From Pyrrhosoma nymphula (lineage: Eukaryota; Arthropoda; Insecta; Odonata; Coenagrionidae): a stretch of 64,000 nt of DNA. This document shows positions 12,214-24,933 of the stretch, piece after piece (the first letter of the stretch is position 1; each line of letters starts with the position of its first letter). The notes below the pieces were generated by a model. That model did no database searches. It worked only from the letters and a program-made list of their open reading frames with translations, and had not been told where the DNA came from. The translations under genes and the position numbers were made by a program. Location: positions 13,803,501-13,867,500 of the forward strand of contig OY754335.1 of assembly GCA_963573305.1 (NCBI GenBank), written 5' to 3'.

Positions 12214-12802
12214 GTTACCTCCATAGGTATCCCACGCCGTGTTTTTACTTAAAGAACTGTGAGCAAAACCTTTTGTACTAAGTAAATTAATTTATTCAAC
12301 CATCGCATAATTAACTAGTACCATTGCCTTAAACCATGGGCTAAAAATAGAATATTTCAGTTCTATTTGAGATAAATATAAAGATTGAAAGTTATGTCCC
12401 CAACGTTTATATCACCTCCTTGGGAAAATAGAAAAAAACCTATTTAACTCTACCAGGAAGCAGCACAAGTTTGAATGTTTAACTGTAAGAAAGCCCTAGC
12501 AACCATTTTGCTTGGAGAATGTTTTTCTTTAAACAGTAAGTTCATTTGGTCTCTTTATTTCTGCTTTTAGGTGTAAAACATAGAGTTCCTTTATTGCCCG
12601 TCACCTCCATGTCATCCATAATTTTAAAAAATTATTACCAATTTAAGAATTTCTTTCATTGTATGGCTTGTTGTCATAAAGAAATTACTTAAAATCAAAG
12701 CACAATGCTGTAAGAGTTTTAAGTGACTGTTAACTGTGGTAAACTCTTGATTTTGTCACCTCCATGGATGTCACCTCCGTGGAAATTTGTGTCACCTCCG
12801 TG
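12214..12802. repeat. interspersed TCACCTCC motif, six copies
   Basis: Close variants of GTCACCTCCATGG occur at 12214, 12411, 12600, 12755, 12770 and 12791. The last three are only 15-21 bp apart and the others 110-200 bp apart, so this is not a simple tandem array. On the minus strand the last three read HGGD three times in one short frame. The surroundings are AT-rich, so the motif stands out. I cannot say whether it is a protein-binding site cluster, a decayed repeat or the relic of a repetitive coding sequence. Confidence 0.55.
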
Positions 12803-12984
12803 TTTTGAGATAGTGTAAATTTCAGTTTAATTAGCTATTAACGTGTTTTTGACCTCTGTTTAAATGTTAGATCACTTAAATACATAAAGTACAACACCAT
12901 TACAAATAAAATTACATCACATCTAATAATTGAAAAAACATTTTCGTTCGCAAATTTCCACATAATTTCAGAGTGACCCACCTA

Positions 12985-13340
12985 CTCTTAATTGAGGCGT
13001 TAAAACATGGTTGTAAAGTGGCGGGATGTGAAGCTCGGCGTAATATGGCGGCGAAACTTGGAGCCTTGGGAGAGAGGACGATAAGTAACTGTAGGGTCGA
13101 GACTTTGGTAGTAGGTAAGATGGTTCGAGATATGGGTGTGGAAAAGGGTGGGGAAAGTACGATGGACGGAAAGGAAGACAACGGAAGAAGTTCCTATGCA
13201 TAGTAAATGAAAAAAAAGCTCTCGTTTGATGAAATGAAAAAAAAGAATGCAGGTGGAGTTATTAGTAGATAGCATGTTGGAGATTTCTATGGAAGGTAGA
13301 ATGCTGGAAAGAGGGGGAGAGGGAGTTAATGGATAGTCAT
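12985..13340 (+). pseudogene. decayed 3' fragment of an APE-type LINE
   Basis: In a slipped frame near 13110-13190 the plus strand reads FEIWVWKRVGKVRWTERKT, which matches the FEMWVWRRMEKVSWMGRKT segment of the LINE copy at 54.7 kb. Upstream bases around 13040-13070 resemble its IWSVALYGSETW segment, and 13270-13330 resembles its MLKRVIEGRTLGKRG segment, with several indels. No continuous frame survives. The four overlapping short open frames here are all artefacts of this relic. Confidence 0.55.
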
Positions 13341-13860
13341 TTTGTACACCACTGTGGGAGGTTGGAAATATGCTGAACTTTAGAGAAAGATAGTGTGAAG
13401 AAAAAGTAAAATCCCAGAAAGAGAAAACGGAAAATTGCGGTGATTCATGAAAAACCTACGGTACCAAACTGTCAGGAAATCAAATTCAAGATATATATAT
13501 TATTTATTATCATTATGTGACTGGAGTCAACCTTACCAACCGTGGAACAGAATGTCTAGGTATAAAATAAAACAAATACTTGTTTCGACGCTTTTGCATT
13601 ATTTTCAATATGGCATGTACTATTAGATGATGGAAACGCTACAAAAAGCATAATTTAGAAAGATACATTGGACAAAGTATGTCCCATTTTTTCCAAATAT
13701 GTGGTATTAATAAAACTCTAACTTTCTCATTACACGCTCTTGATACGCACCAAGATTTGCACTGAAATCTGCATTCAGTCAACTTAGTACATATTATAAC
13801 AATGATTATAAATTTGGATATAGGCTATTGTAGAGGTTGAACAATATATGTAGATACCGT
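13341..13860. other. AT-rich, nothing recognised
   Basis: No gene or repeat end recognised. It may include the 3' untranslated remains of the Penelope-like element to its right, which runs leftward. Confidence 0.4.
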
Positions 13861-13864
13861 TGAA

Positions 13865-14207
13865 ACAGTAGCATTTCCGGAATATCTTCCTCGTGCCATC
13901 ATCTTACTTGACGACATTTTAGCCGGCTTTGCAGCAGGCATCAGAAGTCTGAAGTGTATTTTGCATGTTTTGGCCCGTCTTATGTTGGATGCCTGTATGC
14001 CTAGTTGTCTCTTGATTGGTGGGTTTCGGGAAAAGGAGTTTCCAAGCGTTTGAGAGTTTCATCCCCATTAACGTTAGGTTTCTCAGCAATTTCAATGACT
14101 TCTCGGATGAGTCTTGGGTGGGACTTCTTTTCCTTGGAATTTTCAAAGCCAATTCTGTGCGAGAGCCCTTGCCATTGCAAAGAAGAATATAGAAAGCGCA
14201 TTATCAT
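13865..14207 (-). pseudogene. Penelope-like element, GIY-YIG C-terminal remnant
   Basis: The minus strand reads QGLSHRIGFENSK followed by RLIREVIEIAEKPNVNGDE, and in a neighbouring frame LKLSNAWKLLFPKP. This order (H.I.FENTK, then RxIREAIEIxKxPNxxNxDDGLKLSxxW) is the end of the GIY-YIG nuclease region in Penelope-like retroelements. The reverse transcriptase upstream is missing, so this is a strongly truncated copy with a slip near 14060. Downstream at 13869-13903 sits a degenerate GATGATGGCACGA...GGAAATGC hairpin that resembles the hammerhead-like motif found elsewhere in the window, where such elements carry their ribozymes. Confidence 0.6.
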
Positions 14208-17200
14208 TTATAGATTCGGTGGCACTTTTTGGGATGGAGATATTATTTTCAAAAAAGATGCTTTAGAAGTATATGAAAATAGTCAGGAAATTCGCCTAGC
14301 CAAGATAGAGTCGACTAAAATAACCGATACACTGTGTCGCAGGCAAGAGAAAAGTGGAAGTGTGGAGGGTGTAAGGTTAAATCTCCCGGGAGTGAGGTAA
14401 ATTAGCTTTGTTGCCACTGTTGCCCCGGGAACGGAATTGGTAATGAAATCTTAATCAGGGTGAGCCACCTCCCCTCGCTCTCTCGCCTTTTCCATATCCC
14501 TTATCCTTTTTTCTACCCGGTCGTGATAGGCCTTTAATCGTGTGGACCACGGGAGGAAGAGGGCATCTCGGGAAGGGAAGCATCTTGAAGGCGATAATTC
14601 ATTAATTTCGTGTGCCCATGAAAATACTACCATCTTCTTTGTCTGGCCTGAGGGCGCAAATTATTTTCCGATGACGGCAGTCAGGAGTATTGATGGAGAT
14701 TAATTCATCTTTTTTTGCCAAATCATCGCAGGAATGGCTTTTTTTTCCCGTCTATTATATTTCGTACTTTTTGTTCATCAAGTGATCCATCATACTCTTT
14801 TAAAACAATGAAATCCGCAGTAAATGAATTTTCATTCATCTCAATGAAGGTTTCATTAAGGTGTCTTTTTTCGTCGCAAGACTTCAGAATTTTGCTTTGA
14901 CTGGAATAAAGGTTGCTAGGGTACGAAATTAGTTGCTATACGGCTGTACTGCAACGAGTAATTTTTCCGCTACCGAATGGAATTTAAAGTAAAATTAAGA
15001 TCCATCATTCATTGAAGGAATTGGGCCGGAAAAATGAAAAAACCTGCTAATATTGATGCAAAATTCTAATGCAATTTATATTCCCTCTCTCTCTTTATAA
15101 TCGCCTTTTACATTTCTTTCCTCTATCGTCTCCAACCTCAAAATATCAATTACTATAATTCTTATAAATAAGTCAAAACCTTTTCATTAACCGAGTATCA
15201 CAGGGAACAAGGAGTGTTTAAACGTATTTAACTCTTGATTTTAAAAGCGTGGAATATTTAAAATAGCAACGCGTTAATTCTTACATGTGATAAGTAACAT
15301 AAATTTTATTTTAAAAGGCTCAGCTTGATCAATCGGGCTCATTTTAAGTTCACGCGGTCAATTCATATGTCATTCACATTACTTGCAAAGCTATGAGTTT
15401 GCTTGTACCACCGAAATATAATATTAACTTACACTACCACGATAATATTCATAGTATTTATTAGCATTTTAGTTATGCATCCCAGTTTATGGGACATTAT
15501 CGTCCTGTGAAAATGTTATAAGGGAATGGATGATTGTGATACCGAAAAATGGAACCATAAGAGAGATCACTATCGAAAATAGCCATGCCATTTGCGTGAG
15601 TACACTTTCATATGCCCTCTGAAAGTAATCATCGTATCTGAATCTCGGAAATGAGTTGATGTCTAAAGTGACCGTTTCTCTTTTAATTCCGTATTTTGAA
15701 CTGAAAAATTGAGCACGTCAGAAAATGATTAGGCTCTTTGCGGTTTACTATTAATGTAATTGTTCCTCTAGGCGAAGGTCGCTGGTTTGCTTTGAGAATG
15801 CTATTGAAGTTTGACATAGAATAAGTTGGAAAATTAGCCCAAAAGGAAATGTTGATATAATGTGAGGTACTTCGATTTTTAGAAGAGAGTGCTTTCAAGA
15901 TAATTCTTCGCATGTATGGAAGGGTAGTATAGCAAATGCAATTCAAGAAAATAGTATTTTCTAAGACTTTCTAAGTTTGGCTAATTGGAAATCTGGAATT
16001 GGAAAAAACCAGATAAATTAATGAACCAGTCCAACAGCATTTTGGCTACCCGTGTGCATGATTATTAAAACTTTTTTTTTAACGTTTATCTTTAATTCTG
16101 TTAGTACCTACGTAATTTGGAAACTTGTACGATGCACTGTTATTCTGCGGTGCTCAATACTGCATCCTTTTGATTCAGTAACCATGGCGTGTTCTTCCTT
16201 GTGAAAGTCGTAGGAATTTGTTAAAGCGGTGCTTAAAGAAAATAATGCCGCACATTTCACTATTACTTTTCCCAACTTTGACTGAAAAAAATTTATTTGG
16301 AGCAGAATTAAAAAACCCTCAGTTTGATTTCATGAAGATACGCGTTGACAAAGTGATTTATTGACTGAATTTTTTTTTTAACTTTAATGGTTAAACCTTG
16401 CATTCAATCCATTAAATTTTGATAAATTACACTGGCTTTTGGGCAAGTACTCTGGTTGCCGTAAAATAGATCCCTTGCCATCAAGAGCATGCGTTTTGGT
16501 CGGTGGATGTAATATCAAGTCCCTTTCAGGAGTTTCCTCTACGCCACCATTCACTATGTTTACAGAGGGTTTCCAAGTAAATTGGAAATTGCACCATCTT
16601 TACCCTTGCCATAATTCTTGCTCGCTCATCTATAAGGAGCTCAGCCGTAATATGAGACCAATGGAGCAGTCCATTAGGCTCTGTGTACGATTAGGTAGGA
16701 TCAAATTCTCTTTACTGCCGCTAGTTGACCAAGGGACGACAACTTTATTATTCTAAACAAACGGATACCGAACGTAATTGCAAACGTTACCAAAGGTAGG
16801 AACGGAGAGAGGACAGAAAGCACGGTGCAACATGGAATGGAGCCAAAGGCATACACGGGAGACGAGTAGGCTAAGGAAATGTCAGACCGTAAAACATAGA
16901 AATGCGTGATTGATTGGTATTAAATAGAGCATAATATGTGTTATATATAAAAGTGCATTAATAAGTGTGCTTTAAATAATATGGACCAGCATCTACATTT
17001 TCTCTCAAGGGTGGAAAATTCACAGGAAAAAAATCATTCACCTGAACTACAGTGATTGTATTATAGCTTTCAATAAATGTACATTTTCTATTTGAAAAAT
17101 TTTCGATATATATTTTCAATATAGCCAGTGTATCCAATATGTAGGCGAAATAATCATCGCCATTCCCTGGTTTCCAGATTTTGAAGACCTTCTTATCTCT

Positions 17201-20200
17201 CGTGCAACTGTTTGCGCAGTTATTGTAGCAACTCTCGACTGTAAACGACGCTATTTTCTCTGCTCATTCATCTATACATCAAACCTTGTAGTAATGTGCA
17301 TGGTGTCAAATGGCGGTAAGTCATATGCGGAGAGGTAATATACTGATATTCTAGGGCCAGAGTGGTCTATTCAGCCTGGTGTCCACTCAAATATCTGAGA
17401 GTTTGATTAACAACAAAACTGTGTATTTCCGCGGCGTCTGGTTTTTGAAACCAACGCCGGTGCAACCTCCAGAGTATGGTGCACTGTAGGGTTTAAGTCG
17501 AAGCGATTCGAGTTCTATCTAAAAAACTGATTTTATAAAATAATTTGATAGGACCGATGGACAGTCAAATTTTAGTCATGTTAGCGAATCGTATCACTAA
17601 AGAAAATGGTAGCAACGGCACAAGACTCTCATAAAACGGGAAGTGAAAATATATGTTCTACCATTATTTGTTGGCTCTAGGTCATTTCCTGCCTGAGCTC
17701 CCTATCAAGCCCCCTCATTGTATAGGGACCATTTCCCCAAAATCCTCCCAATTAGGGGAGTACTGTGATATATCAGGATGACATTCCTCTGTCAACAATA
17801 TAGTGTTATATAAGTAACGTTGATAAGGTCAGGCTTCATTATGTCTGATTGAATATTTTCTCCGTATAATTACGGATATTGATGCTCTCCCATAGAGATC
17901 GCTCATGACAAATAATCCAAAGTCTGATACACAGCTCCTTTAAAACGTATCGCGACGGCCTAAACTTGTGGTGCCTGTAGTTCGGCGCTCAAGATGAAAA
18001 TATGTTGACTATCCTGAGCTGTCTCTGATGAGCATGAGAACATTTGGGCAAGATTCTTAATATTCTTTATACGTTGTCACTCCTAATCAAGTAGAGCTTT
18101 TTAAGGCAGTGTTCGAACAGTGTTTACTGATGCAAACCGCGAGAAGCGACGTGCCTGTAGGCAACCCAACCGTCACCCAAGCATCGTATCTATCCAACCA
18201 CACTCAAAGTCTTGTCTTTGACTTGACACTTGCCTTGACACTTTTTGAAGTGACTCAATAAAATTCTCTCTCAGTTGAAATCACGTTGACGCAAAGGCAA
18301 CATCACCATTCGTTTAAATTTAACCAGAAATTATAAAACCGCTCCTTGAGTGTTTAAGAGAAGCGTGAAGTCTCCCAATTCCACACTCAACAGGGTATAA
18401 TCATATATATTATTACAGAAAGGTCTTTTTCTGTCATTCCGTATATGCTCCGTTAATACTGCACCTACAGTGATAAATGAGGTGTCCTTTTAAACGTTGA
18501 ATCACCGGCTTCTGACGAAAAATACAATCTCAATCTCAAATTTCACTATTTACCATTAATTTGACTTAAAAGTTTCGATTTTTCCATGTCGATTACTCGC
18601 TCGAGGTATATCGACTCCACACATTTTTTAGTTCGCACTTTCCGTGATATTTATGTTTTTGTTAAAGAAACTCATAACCAAAAAGTTACTGACGACAACA
18701 TTGTTACTTCTAATATTGTCTTTTAAGAAGTTCAGTTCACTTTGATTCAGTAACAGACGTCATGATTGTTCCTACTGGTACCAAACTCTCTTGCCTGTAT
18801 TGTATTCATATGTTTTGTATATTTTTGCAAGAAAACAAGTATAAAGAAAGTACTTTATGATACACCTTCATCTCTATTTAAGACCCAATTACACCGTTTC
18901 CTTAACATACTTATTCCCTGATAGCGTGAAAGTGCGAAATTTTCGCACGGGTTACCTAATACCTCTTAGTATGATAATTTCTCAAAAATGTTCGGGAATC
19001 CTCTGTATAGCGCCGGGGATAATATCCACCAAACATATATTTCTCACCGGATGCAAAGTATGGGAATGAGTTAAAGGTGAGAGAGGTTTCCTACTCCCCT
19101 TCGTCGCCCCCTTTGTGAGGTACGGGCGTAAACTCTCCGAAGTAGGATTCCCACGTGTCTTTCCCTTTTCCTCAGCGTATCCCTTTTCACCCAAACGGAA
19201 TAAAAAAAGGGATGCTGCTCGAAGTGAAGAAAAAATCTAAAAAGACCCCTCCTTGCACTCTTCCTAATCTTTCTGACTGGGAGTCTGGATATTCCTGGAA
19301 ATGGAAGGAGCTGACCGCACTTCTTCCCGCCACCCCTTCCTTATCTCTTGGGACTCTTTCGGCCCCAGACTCTGGCCGTCATATTTTATTTTCCCACAGT
19401 ATCTTCCTCTTCTTTCCAAGAGGTGAATACCTTTAAGGTCACATAGGCAGCGGGTCACAGAACTCGTGGGCGTTGGAAGGAATCCAGCGATTCAATCAGT
19501 CGAATATGGTTCCGTCAATTTATTTTTTTTTTCCTTTTCTCCGAAAAAGTATATCTTGGGTTATTTTTTTGTCAATGGTATCACCACAGAAACGATATAA
19601 ATGCTTTTCTCTTCCTCTGTAGCTAAAATTTTAATAAGTCGAGTATTATTTTATCTTTGAGCCAAAAATTACAGTCTTCTATTACTTGCAGCTTTGTCAA
19701 ATTATGGCGTGATTGAGGCCTATTTTCAAGTCCTGATTTAAATGGAAAACATCAGAAGAATAATGGACTCTTAAATTGACGTGTTCTACATCCGTAATTT
19801 ATTTTAAAGCTTCGAAAATGCATTTCTGCAAGTGAAGCATTATTTTAATTCGTAATCCAAATACCTGTTTCTGCCGTCACATTTCCCTATTCCCGAGGTG
19901 CGCATTTGAGCTCAGGTGTCGACAATGTGTTGAGAATAGCTTGCAATTGAAATAATGTTGAAATATGGGTTTTTTCTTTGGCAATTAATATTGTAAATAA
20001 AATACAATTTCGTAAACCACGAAACCAAAATTTACAATTGTATACACGACGTGGAAATTTCCAATTTCAGATAAAGGATGTATGTGTAAAATGTTACACT
20101 AACTTGGTTTCATTTTTACACTGCCATCGTGCGTGAATTAATGTATATGTGTACTATTGTGCAACATGTTTATCTATGTCCGTACATTATTAAATAATCC

Positions 20201-22066
20201 AGTTATAAATACTTCTAGGAATTTTATTCAAATTTTCCGTTTTCAATTAAATCCAAAGTTTTGGGTTTGCGTTATAACCTTAATTTTGGGTATGATCATA
20301 ATTTGGTTTCCCTAGCAATGCATCACAAATGCCATATTTTTGAGTTAACTTGTATGAATATCATAAGCTAAAATGAAAATTTTACTTACTATGAAAAAAT
20401 CTTTCAATGCAACTACTGGTTTTGTTGTCCCAAATGCTAATTTTATATATTACCATGTGAATATTTGAGTTTAGTACTTTATTTTCATGGTGATATCTTA
20501 ATTCAGAACTATCCTAAAATTCAACGACAGTGGGATAATTGAAAAGCCATGGAGAAAAGACATAATTTAGTAAGGAAGGGAAGATGTAAAGGCTTTTAAG
20601 CAAATATTTTTATTCACGGCCATGATTTCGTTACTGAGTTACATGATCAGGTCCACCAGATGACAACAAAATTGGCGTTTAGTTTGTTAGTCGGGTGCAA
20701 AAATTATAACCTAAACGTATCTTGATCGCTCTTTAAATTATCGTTCCTAAGACTTCATCTCTTTTGGATCGTGATTCCATCTTTAAAGGCATCCTTGTTC
20801 AATGATGCTCCATTTCTTTTCGCGGCGAAGCGGAACACGTACACTTATGCATCCGTATCCTCCCTCGTCGACAGCCGATTAGGTTCTCTCGTGAAGATGG
20901 TGAAGGCGTTCGTTCTATTTGGATAGAGAGCCGTAGGATTTTGCGGAGGAGACTGACCACATATGCTCCATTGCTGCGCAAGGACAATGAAGGGGGAAAT
21001 GTGCTCCTTGGAGAAGGTTTCTATCCAGCAAGGGGAGGCTAAAAGGTTGCCATGGGGGGGGGCGGATGAAGGTGGGAGCATTCCCGCTCATTGATGTCCA
21101 TCGGAGGAGAAGATCCGACTGGTCCAGCGCAGAATCCGCTTATCCACCATTACTCGATGGGGGGCGTCTTCCCTCGACCGAACTCAACCCCCAACCTTGT
21201 GTTTCAGGATCTCCCACCAGAGCGTGCTGCCTTCGTCACCGGCGTCTTAGGGGTTCGTTGTGGAAGGGGAAGGGCAAGGGTAAGAGACTCGTAGCTCCTC
21301 TTAAAGGGAAGGAAGAACACCCACGGGGATCCGACCGAGTGGAAATCTTATATGGAGGAGGTTCATTGGTTCCATCTCACCCACCCTCACGCTTCCACTC
21401 CCACATTCTTTCATCCAGGTCTTCCTGTGCCCCTACATGCCCTCTTTTCATTCTTTCTCCCCTCTCATCGAATTCTATTTACGCTCCCGCACACTGCGTT
21501 CGCACGAGGTTTCTTTATTTATCTTTGACGAAATATCCTACTTCCTTATTCTTTCTCTTCCCTCGGTAAAACAAAACTAAGCGTTTTTCAGCTTTTAAAT
21601 ATTTTTATCCAGGGCAAAGGAAGAAAAGAAAGCGAGGCTGGTTATAAAAGTAGTAGGGCCCAAACTGGAGAGAGTAGAGCAACTTATTTACCTGAGTAGT
21701 TCGTTGCAAAAAAAAGGATATAGTAGCCATAAATGGGGAATGGTAAACAGGAGGGGAAGAGGACGGAACAATGGTATTTTGAAGAGCCCTAAGGATATGA
21801 GAAGAGTTAAACAGAGACATATGTAGTTTCATATGAGACAAAGGCCATGGAGGAGCCAATGAGTGGTCCAAGGGTGATCATTGTGTGAATATGACGTCTA
21901 GGTGGAGACAGTCCATGAGCTTATTGCTAGAGTACCTTTCGTGATGATGTTTAAACAGTAAGACGCGGATGCATTAGTCACGCATATTGTTCGAGATTTA
22001 TCTTCTTTGGCACGAGGTAGTGATCGGGAAATAGCCGAGATGATCAATTCCAAGGAAGATTAGAAA
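14208..22066. other. long non-coding stretch, a few GC-rich patches
   Basis: Nearly 8 kb without a recognisable gene or element. 14440-14640, 19080-19440 and 21040-21560 are richer in GC; the last has a purine-rich left half and a pyrimidine-rich right half. A 105-codon plus frame at 16439-16756 and a 167-codon plus frame at 21066-21569 resemble no protein I know. The second is low-complexity (Pro/Ser/Arg) and sits in the GC-rich patch. The rest is AT-rich sequence with many short poly-A and poly-T runs. Confidence 0.5.
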
Positions 22067-22068
22067 TA

Positions 22069-23605
22069 CAGTAAAGCCTCGGTTATCCGAGTGAATGTGG
22101 ATATCAAAAAATTCGAATAATACGGGCTTTCTGGGCAGTAAAATAATGTACATATGGTGAAAATAAAAATAATAATGACGTGGAAAATTTGCAGCTTACA
22201 ATAAAAAACTCGCCATATGTGGTAAAATTACTTCGTAAAATAGACGTGAAGTTTTTTCTTTCTTTACGGAACTCGCCCGCTTCATTGCCACCATTTCACG
22301 CAATCGCCGTAGCAGCAATTCTGTTGAAGTTGTGTCTGGTTGCTGCTCGAGATACTCGATAGCCTTTTCTATAACTTTGAAGCCGTCACCGTGACTAATT
22401 TTATCAGGCACCACTTCAATGTATTCACTGTCTTCATTATTTTCAAGCTCTTCATTTACTGCCTCTATAATCATGCCGTCAGTCACTTCCTGTTGCTCGT
22501 CTGCGGTGATCCACTCAGCTACGTCGTCTCGGTTGGTTTAGCTTCGGGGATACTTTAAGCTAACTGTACTGTGTCGTCTGCATTTTCATTCTTCAAAGGC
22601 ACCACTTCCTGACTTCCTGCAGCATTCCATAACTTTCTCCGAGACTTATCAAGGGTAGAAATTTTTACCCCGTTTCATGATTCAGCTGACACGTAAACAA
22701 CAAACGTCTTTAATTGTTAGTATTTCTTTGAGGGTCTGCACAATGTCTTTTCCTTCGTCGATAGTACTACTGAAGTTTTTAATAAGATACCGTTTTCAGT
22801 TTCTCTTTAGGTTTACCAACACATCTTGGTTCATAGGCTGGAGAAGAGGGATGACATTTTGGGGTTAAAATAATTGTCTTAATTTCACCAGAAACCGTTT
22901 CTTCAATAATGGGATGAGCAGAGCAGTTATCCATATCCAAAATTACTTTTCTAGGCTAGTTGTTGTCTAAAAAAAATTTCAACTTCCGGCATAAAGTCTT
23001 TAAAAAACCAGTCTTTAAAAACATTGGAGTCTCTTGTGATTTATGTGTAACACGGAAAGGCTAGGAACAGAAACGTATTAGATTTAGCAGATTTTCCTAT
23101 CAGCATTAACTTTAATATACTATTTTCTGCTGCATTCCAACAAGTCTTGAGTGTGACCCTATCATTTGATTTCTTAAAACCTGGAGCAGACGCCTCTTGC
23201 TTTGTTTTCATACGAAGCATACGGTGGTTCAAGCCCGTTTCGTCGCAACTAAAGATCTGTTGCAGTGAAAAATTTTCACTTTCAGTCAGAGCTTGGAACT
23301 TGTCCTTCAATGTTTCTATGATCACGTGATTACAAGAAAACTTATCACCAGAAATTTATAACTGACTTTTTTCATACCTTGTTTTCCAGCGATGAAACCA
23401 TACCCTGCTTACTGCAAATTCTTCGTCTCCAGCTTTAATTTTTTTCGTGGAATTCAATAGCCTTTTCTTGTAACATAGGCCCCTCGCGCGGCCTATAACT
23501 AACGCGTTGCTAACCGTTCGCCGCGTCGCTGTTGTTCTTTTGTATATACCTTGGTTAATCCGGTTAACTCGGTTAGTCGGGGCTCGGTTAACCGCGGCTT
23601 TCATG
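22069..23605 (-). mobile_element. pogo/Tigger-like (Tc1/mariner superfamily) transposon
   Basis: Left end CAGTAAAGCCTCGGTTATCC at 22069, matching right end at 23581-23605 (inverse CATGAAAGCCGCGGTTAACC), each beside a TA (22067-22068 and 23606-23607). Ends of the form CAGTARAxCCTCGxTTATCC with TA duplication define Tigger/pogo elements. At 1.54 kb it is shorter than a complete element (~2.5 kb), so part of the gene is lost. The protein remnants lie on the minus strand in the expected order. Confidence 0.85.
22196..23604 (-). pseudogene. pogo/Tigger transposase, broken
   Basis: From right to left on the minus strand: 23604-23356 has a CENP-B-type helix-turn-helix tail (FAVSRVWFHRWKTRYEKSQ); 23325-23041 has the first catalytic segment IFSCDETGLNHRML and the following beta strands; about 22960-22830 has the second catalytic segment LDMDNCSAHP and then a PKCHPSSPAYEP stretch where PPNxTxxxQPMDQ is expected; 22486-22196 holds the acidic C-terminal tail. 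There are several slips and stops between these blocks, and the third catalytic region is altered, so it is inactive. The protein would have bound the element ends and cut them using a DDE/D triad. Confidence 0.8.
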
Positions 23606-23607
23606 TA

Positions 23608-24630
23608 GCAAAAAAATAGCTATGGAAACATAGTTAATGCCAGTATTAAGCTGTACTGTCACAATGATGTATATCTTATGTTAGTAACATATGTTTACGT
23701 AATGTAATTAAAAAGAGCTTTCCTCGTTAAAATATGAGATTATGGTCGAGTTTTGGGGCACAATTGAAGTTTATGATTGGAGAGTCACTTGCAGTGTGTT
23801 CTATCGCATAACATTTAGTTGCACACTTGGGATGAACTTACTAAGAAAGTTTTAAAAGGTATATTGGCTCATGATACGTCGTCATTCGATAAAATGTTAC
23901 GATGTCACTGGTTATGTAGCCATTTAGAAGTTAGAACCATTGCTCTCTCGCTGATTGCCAATCCGTCCGAATTGCCCAAAGAGCAACATTCTATTGTGGC
24001 AGGAATGTTTAAACCTGTTAATTGCTTACCTCACGATACGTCACGCTTTATTACTCAGCCATTTTCTTCCAATTCACACATTAATAACGTATCTATATGG
24101 GATACAGTGTAAAAGGGATGTATGTGCTAAGTCTTTCGTAACTATGTCGTGCCCGGATGAGCATTTTCTTCAGTTTATTACTCATCAAAACATACATCTA
24201 TATACAGTTGAAGAAATCAAAATTTTAGTCGTAAGAAAAAGTTAAGTTCGCTAATCTCTGTTAATTGTTTTCTTTTAAACCTTCCGCCTTTTAATTTCCT
24301 CTTGCATCATAATGAAATTGCGAAAAGATGTATTTAGTCAGTTATTTTTTCGGATGCGTCAAGCTTAACTCTGCCAGCGTTAGACGTTATAGCTACGATT
24401 AGACGCATAGGAAAATAAATGACATGGCCATTAAGAATTTTTGCAGTGCTCCTCTCCCTCTTGAAATTTCAACCCGTGATGAAATGATAGAAGTCGATCT
24501 TTAAACCCAACTGACTTGGACAGCCGTGGCTACTGGGTCTTAATATGTATTAAAAGATTGGTATAAATGCATTGTCATTTCTTAATCATCACAGCCACCC
24601 ATCCACTACTGCCACGTTGTTGGATTAATG
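23608..24630. other. AT-rich, nothing recognised
   Basis: Two overlapping plus frames (23819-24112 and 23955-24245, 96-97 codons) are open but resemble nothing known to me. CTCATGATACGTC near 23870 and CTCACGATACGTC near 24030 form a loose direct repeat. No transposon ends seen. Confidence 0.4.
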
Positions 24631-24638
24631 GTATAAGC

Positions 24639-24925
24639 TAGTAGTTCTCAACCTTTATGACACCAAGGCACGCTTGAGGTGTTTGGAAATGCAGACGGCA
24701 CACCAATGAACAAAAACTATGATTTGTGATATTTAACTGTCAGCAGTTTTACAGCTACTGATTTTAAATATTTATCGTTTCAAAACAAAAATAACAAAAT
24801 TGAATAGTATCTATTAGCTTCATAATTTAATTTATTATTATTATTGATCTTTTATGATTTTTTATGAGTGTTGCGGCACACCAGTGTGTCGCGGCACACC
24901 GGTTGGTATATCATTGGTATCATTG
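24639..24925. mobile_element. hAT-type MITE with 8-bp target duplication
   Basis: GTATAAGC flanks the element at 24631-24638 and 24926-24933. The left end reads TAGTAGTTCTCAACC followed by a GACACCAAGGCAC run. Near the right end come GCGGCACACC twice and GTGTGTCGCGGCAC. The YAGNGGTTCTCAACC start with GGCACACC subterminal blocks is typical of non-autonomous hAT elements. The extreme right end has a small internal duplication (ATATCATTGGTATCATTG), so the right terminal repeat is imperfect. There is no coding capacity. Confidence 0.75.
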
Positions 24926-24933
24926 GTATAAGC

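Noticed and set aside
12600..12802. CRISPR-like repeat array
   Set aside because: Spacing is irregular, the motif is only 11-13 bp, and the genome context is eukaryotic.
16439..16756. 105-codon plus-strand frame
   Set aside because: No recognisable motif, no convincing splice sites at its borders; left as unannotated.
21066..21569. 167-codon plus-strand open frame
   Set aside because: Low-complexity Pro/Ser/Arg text in a GC-rich skewed block, overlapped by other open frames; no motif or splice context.
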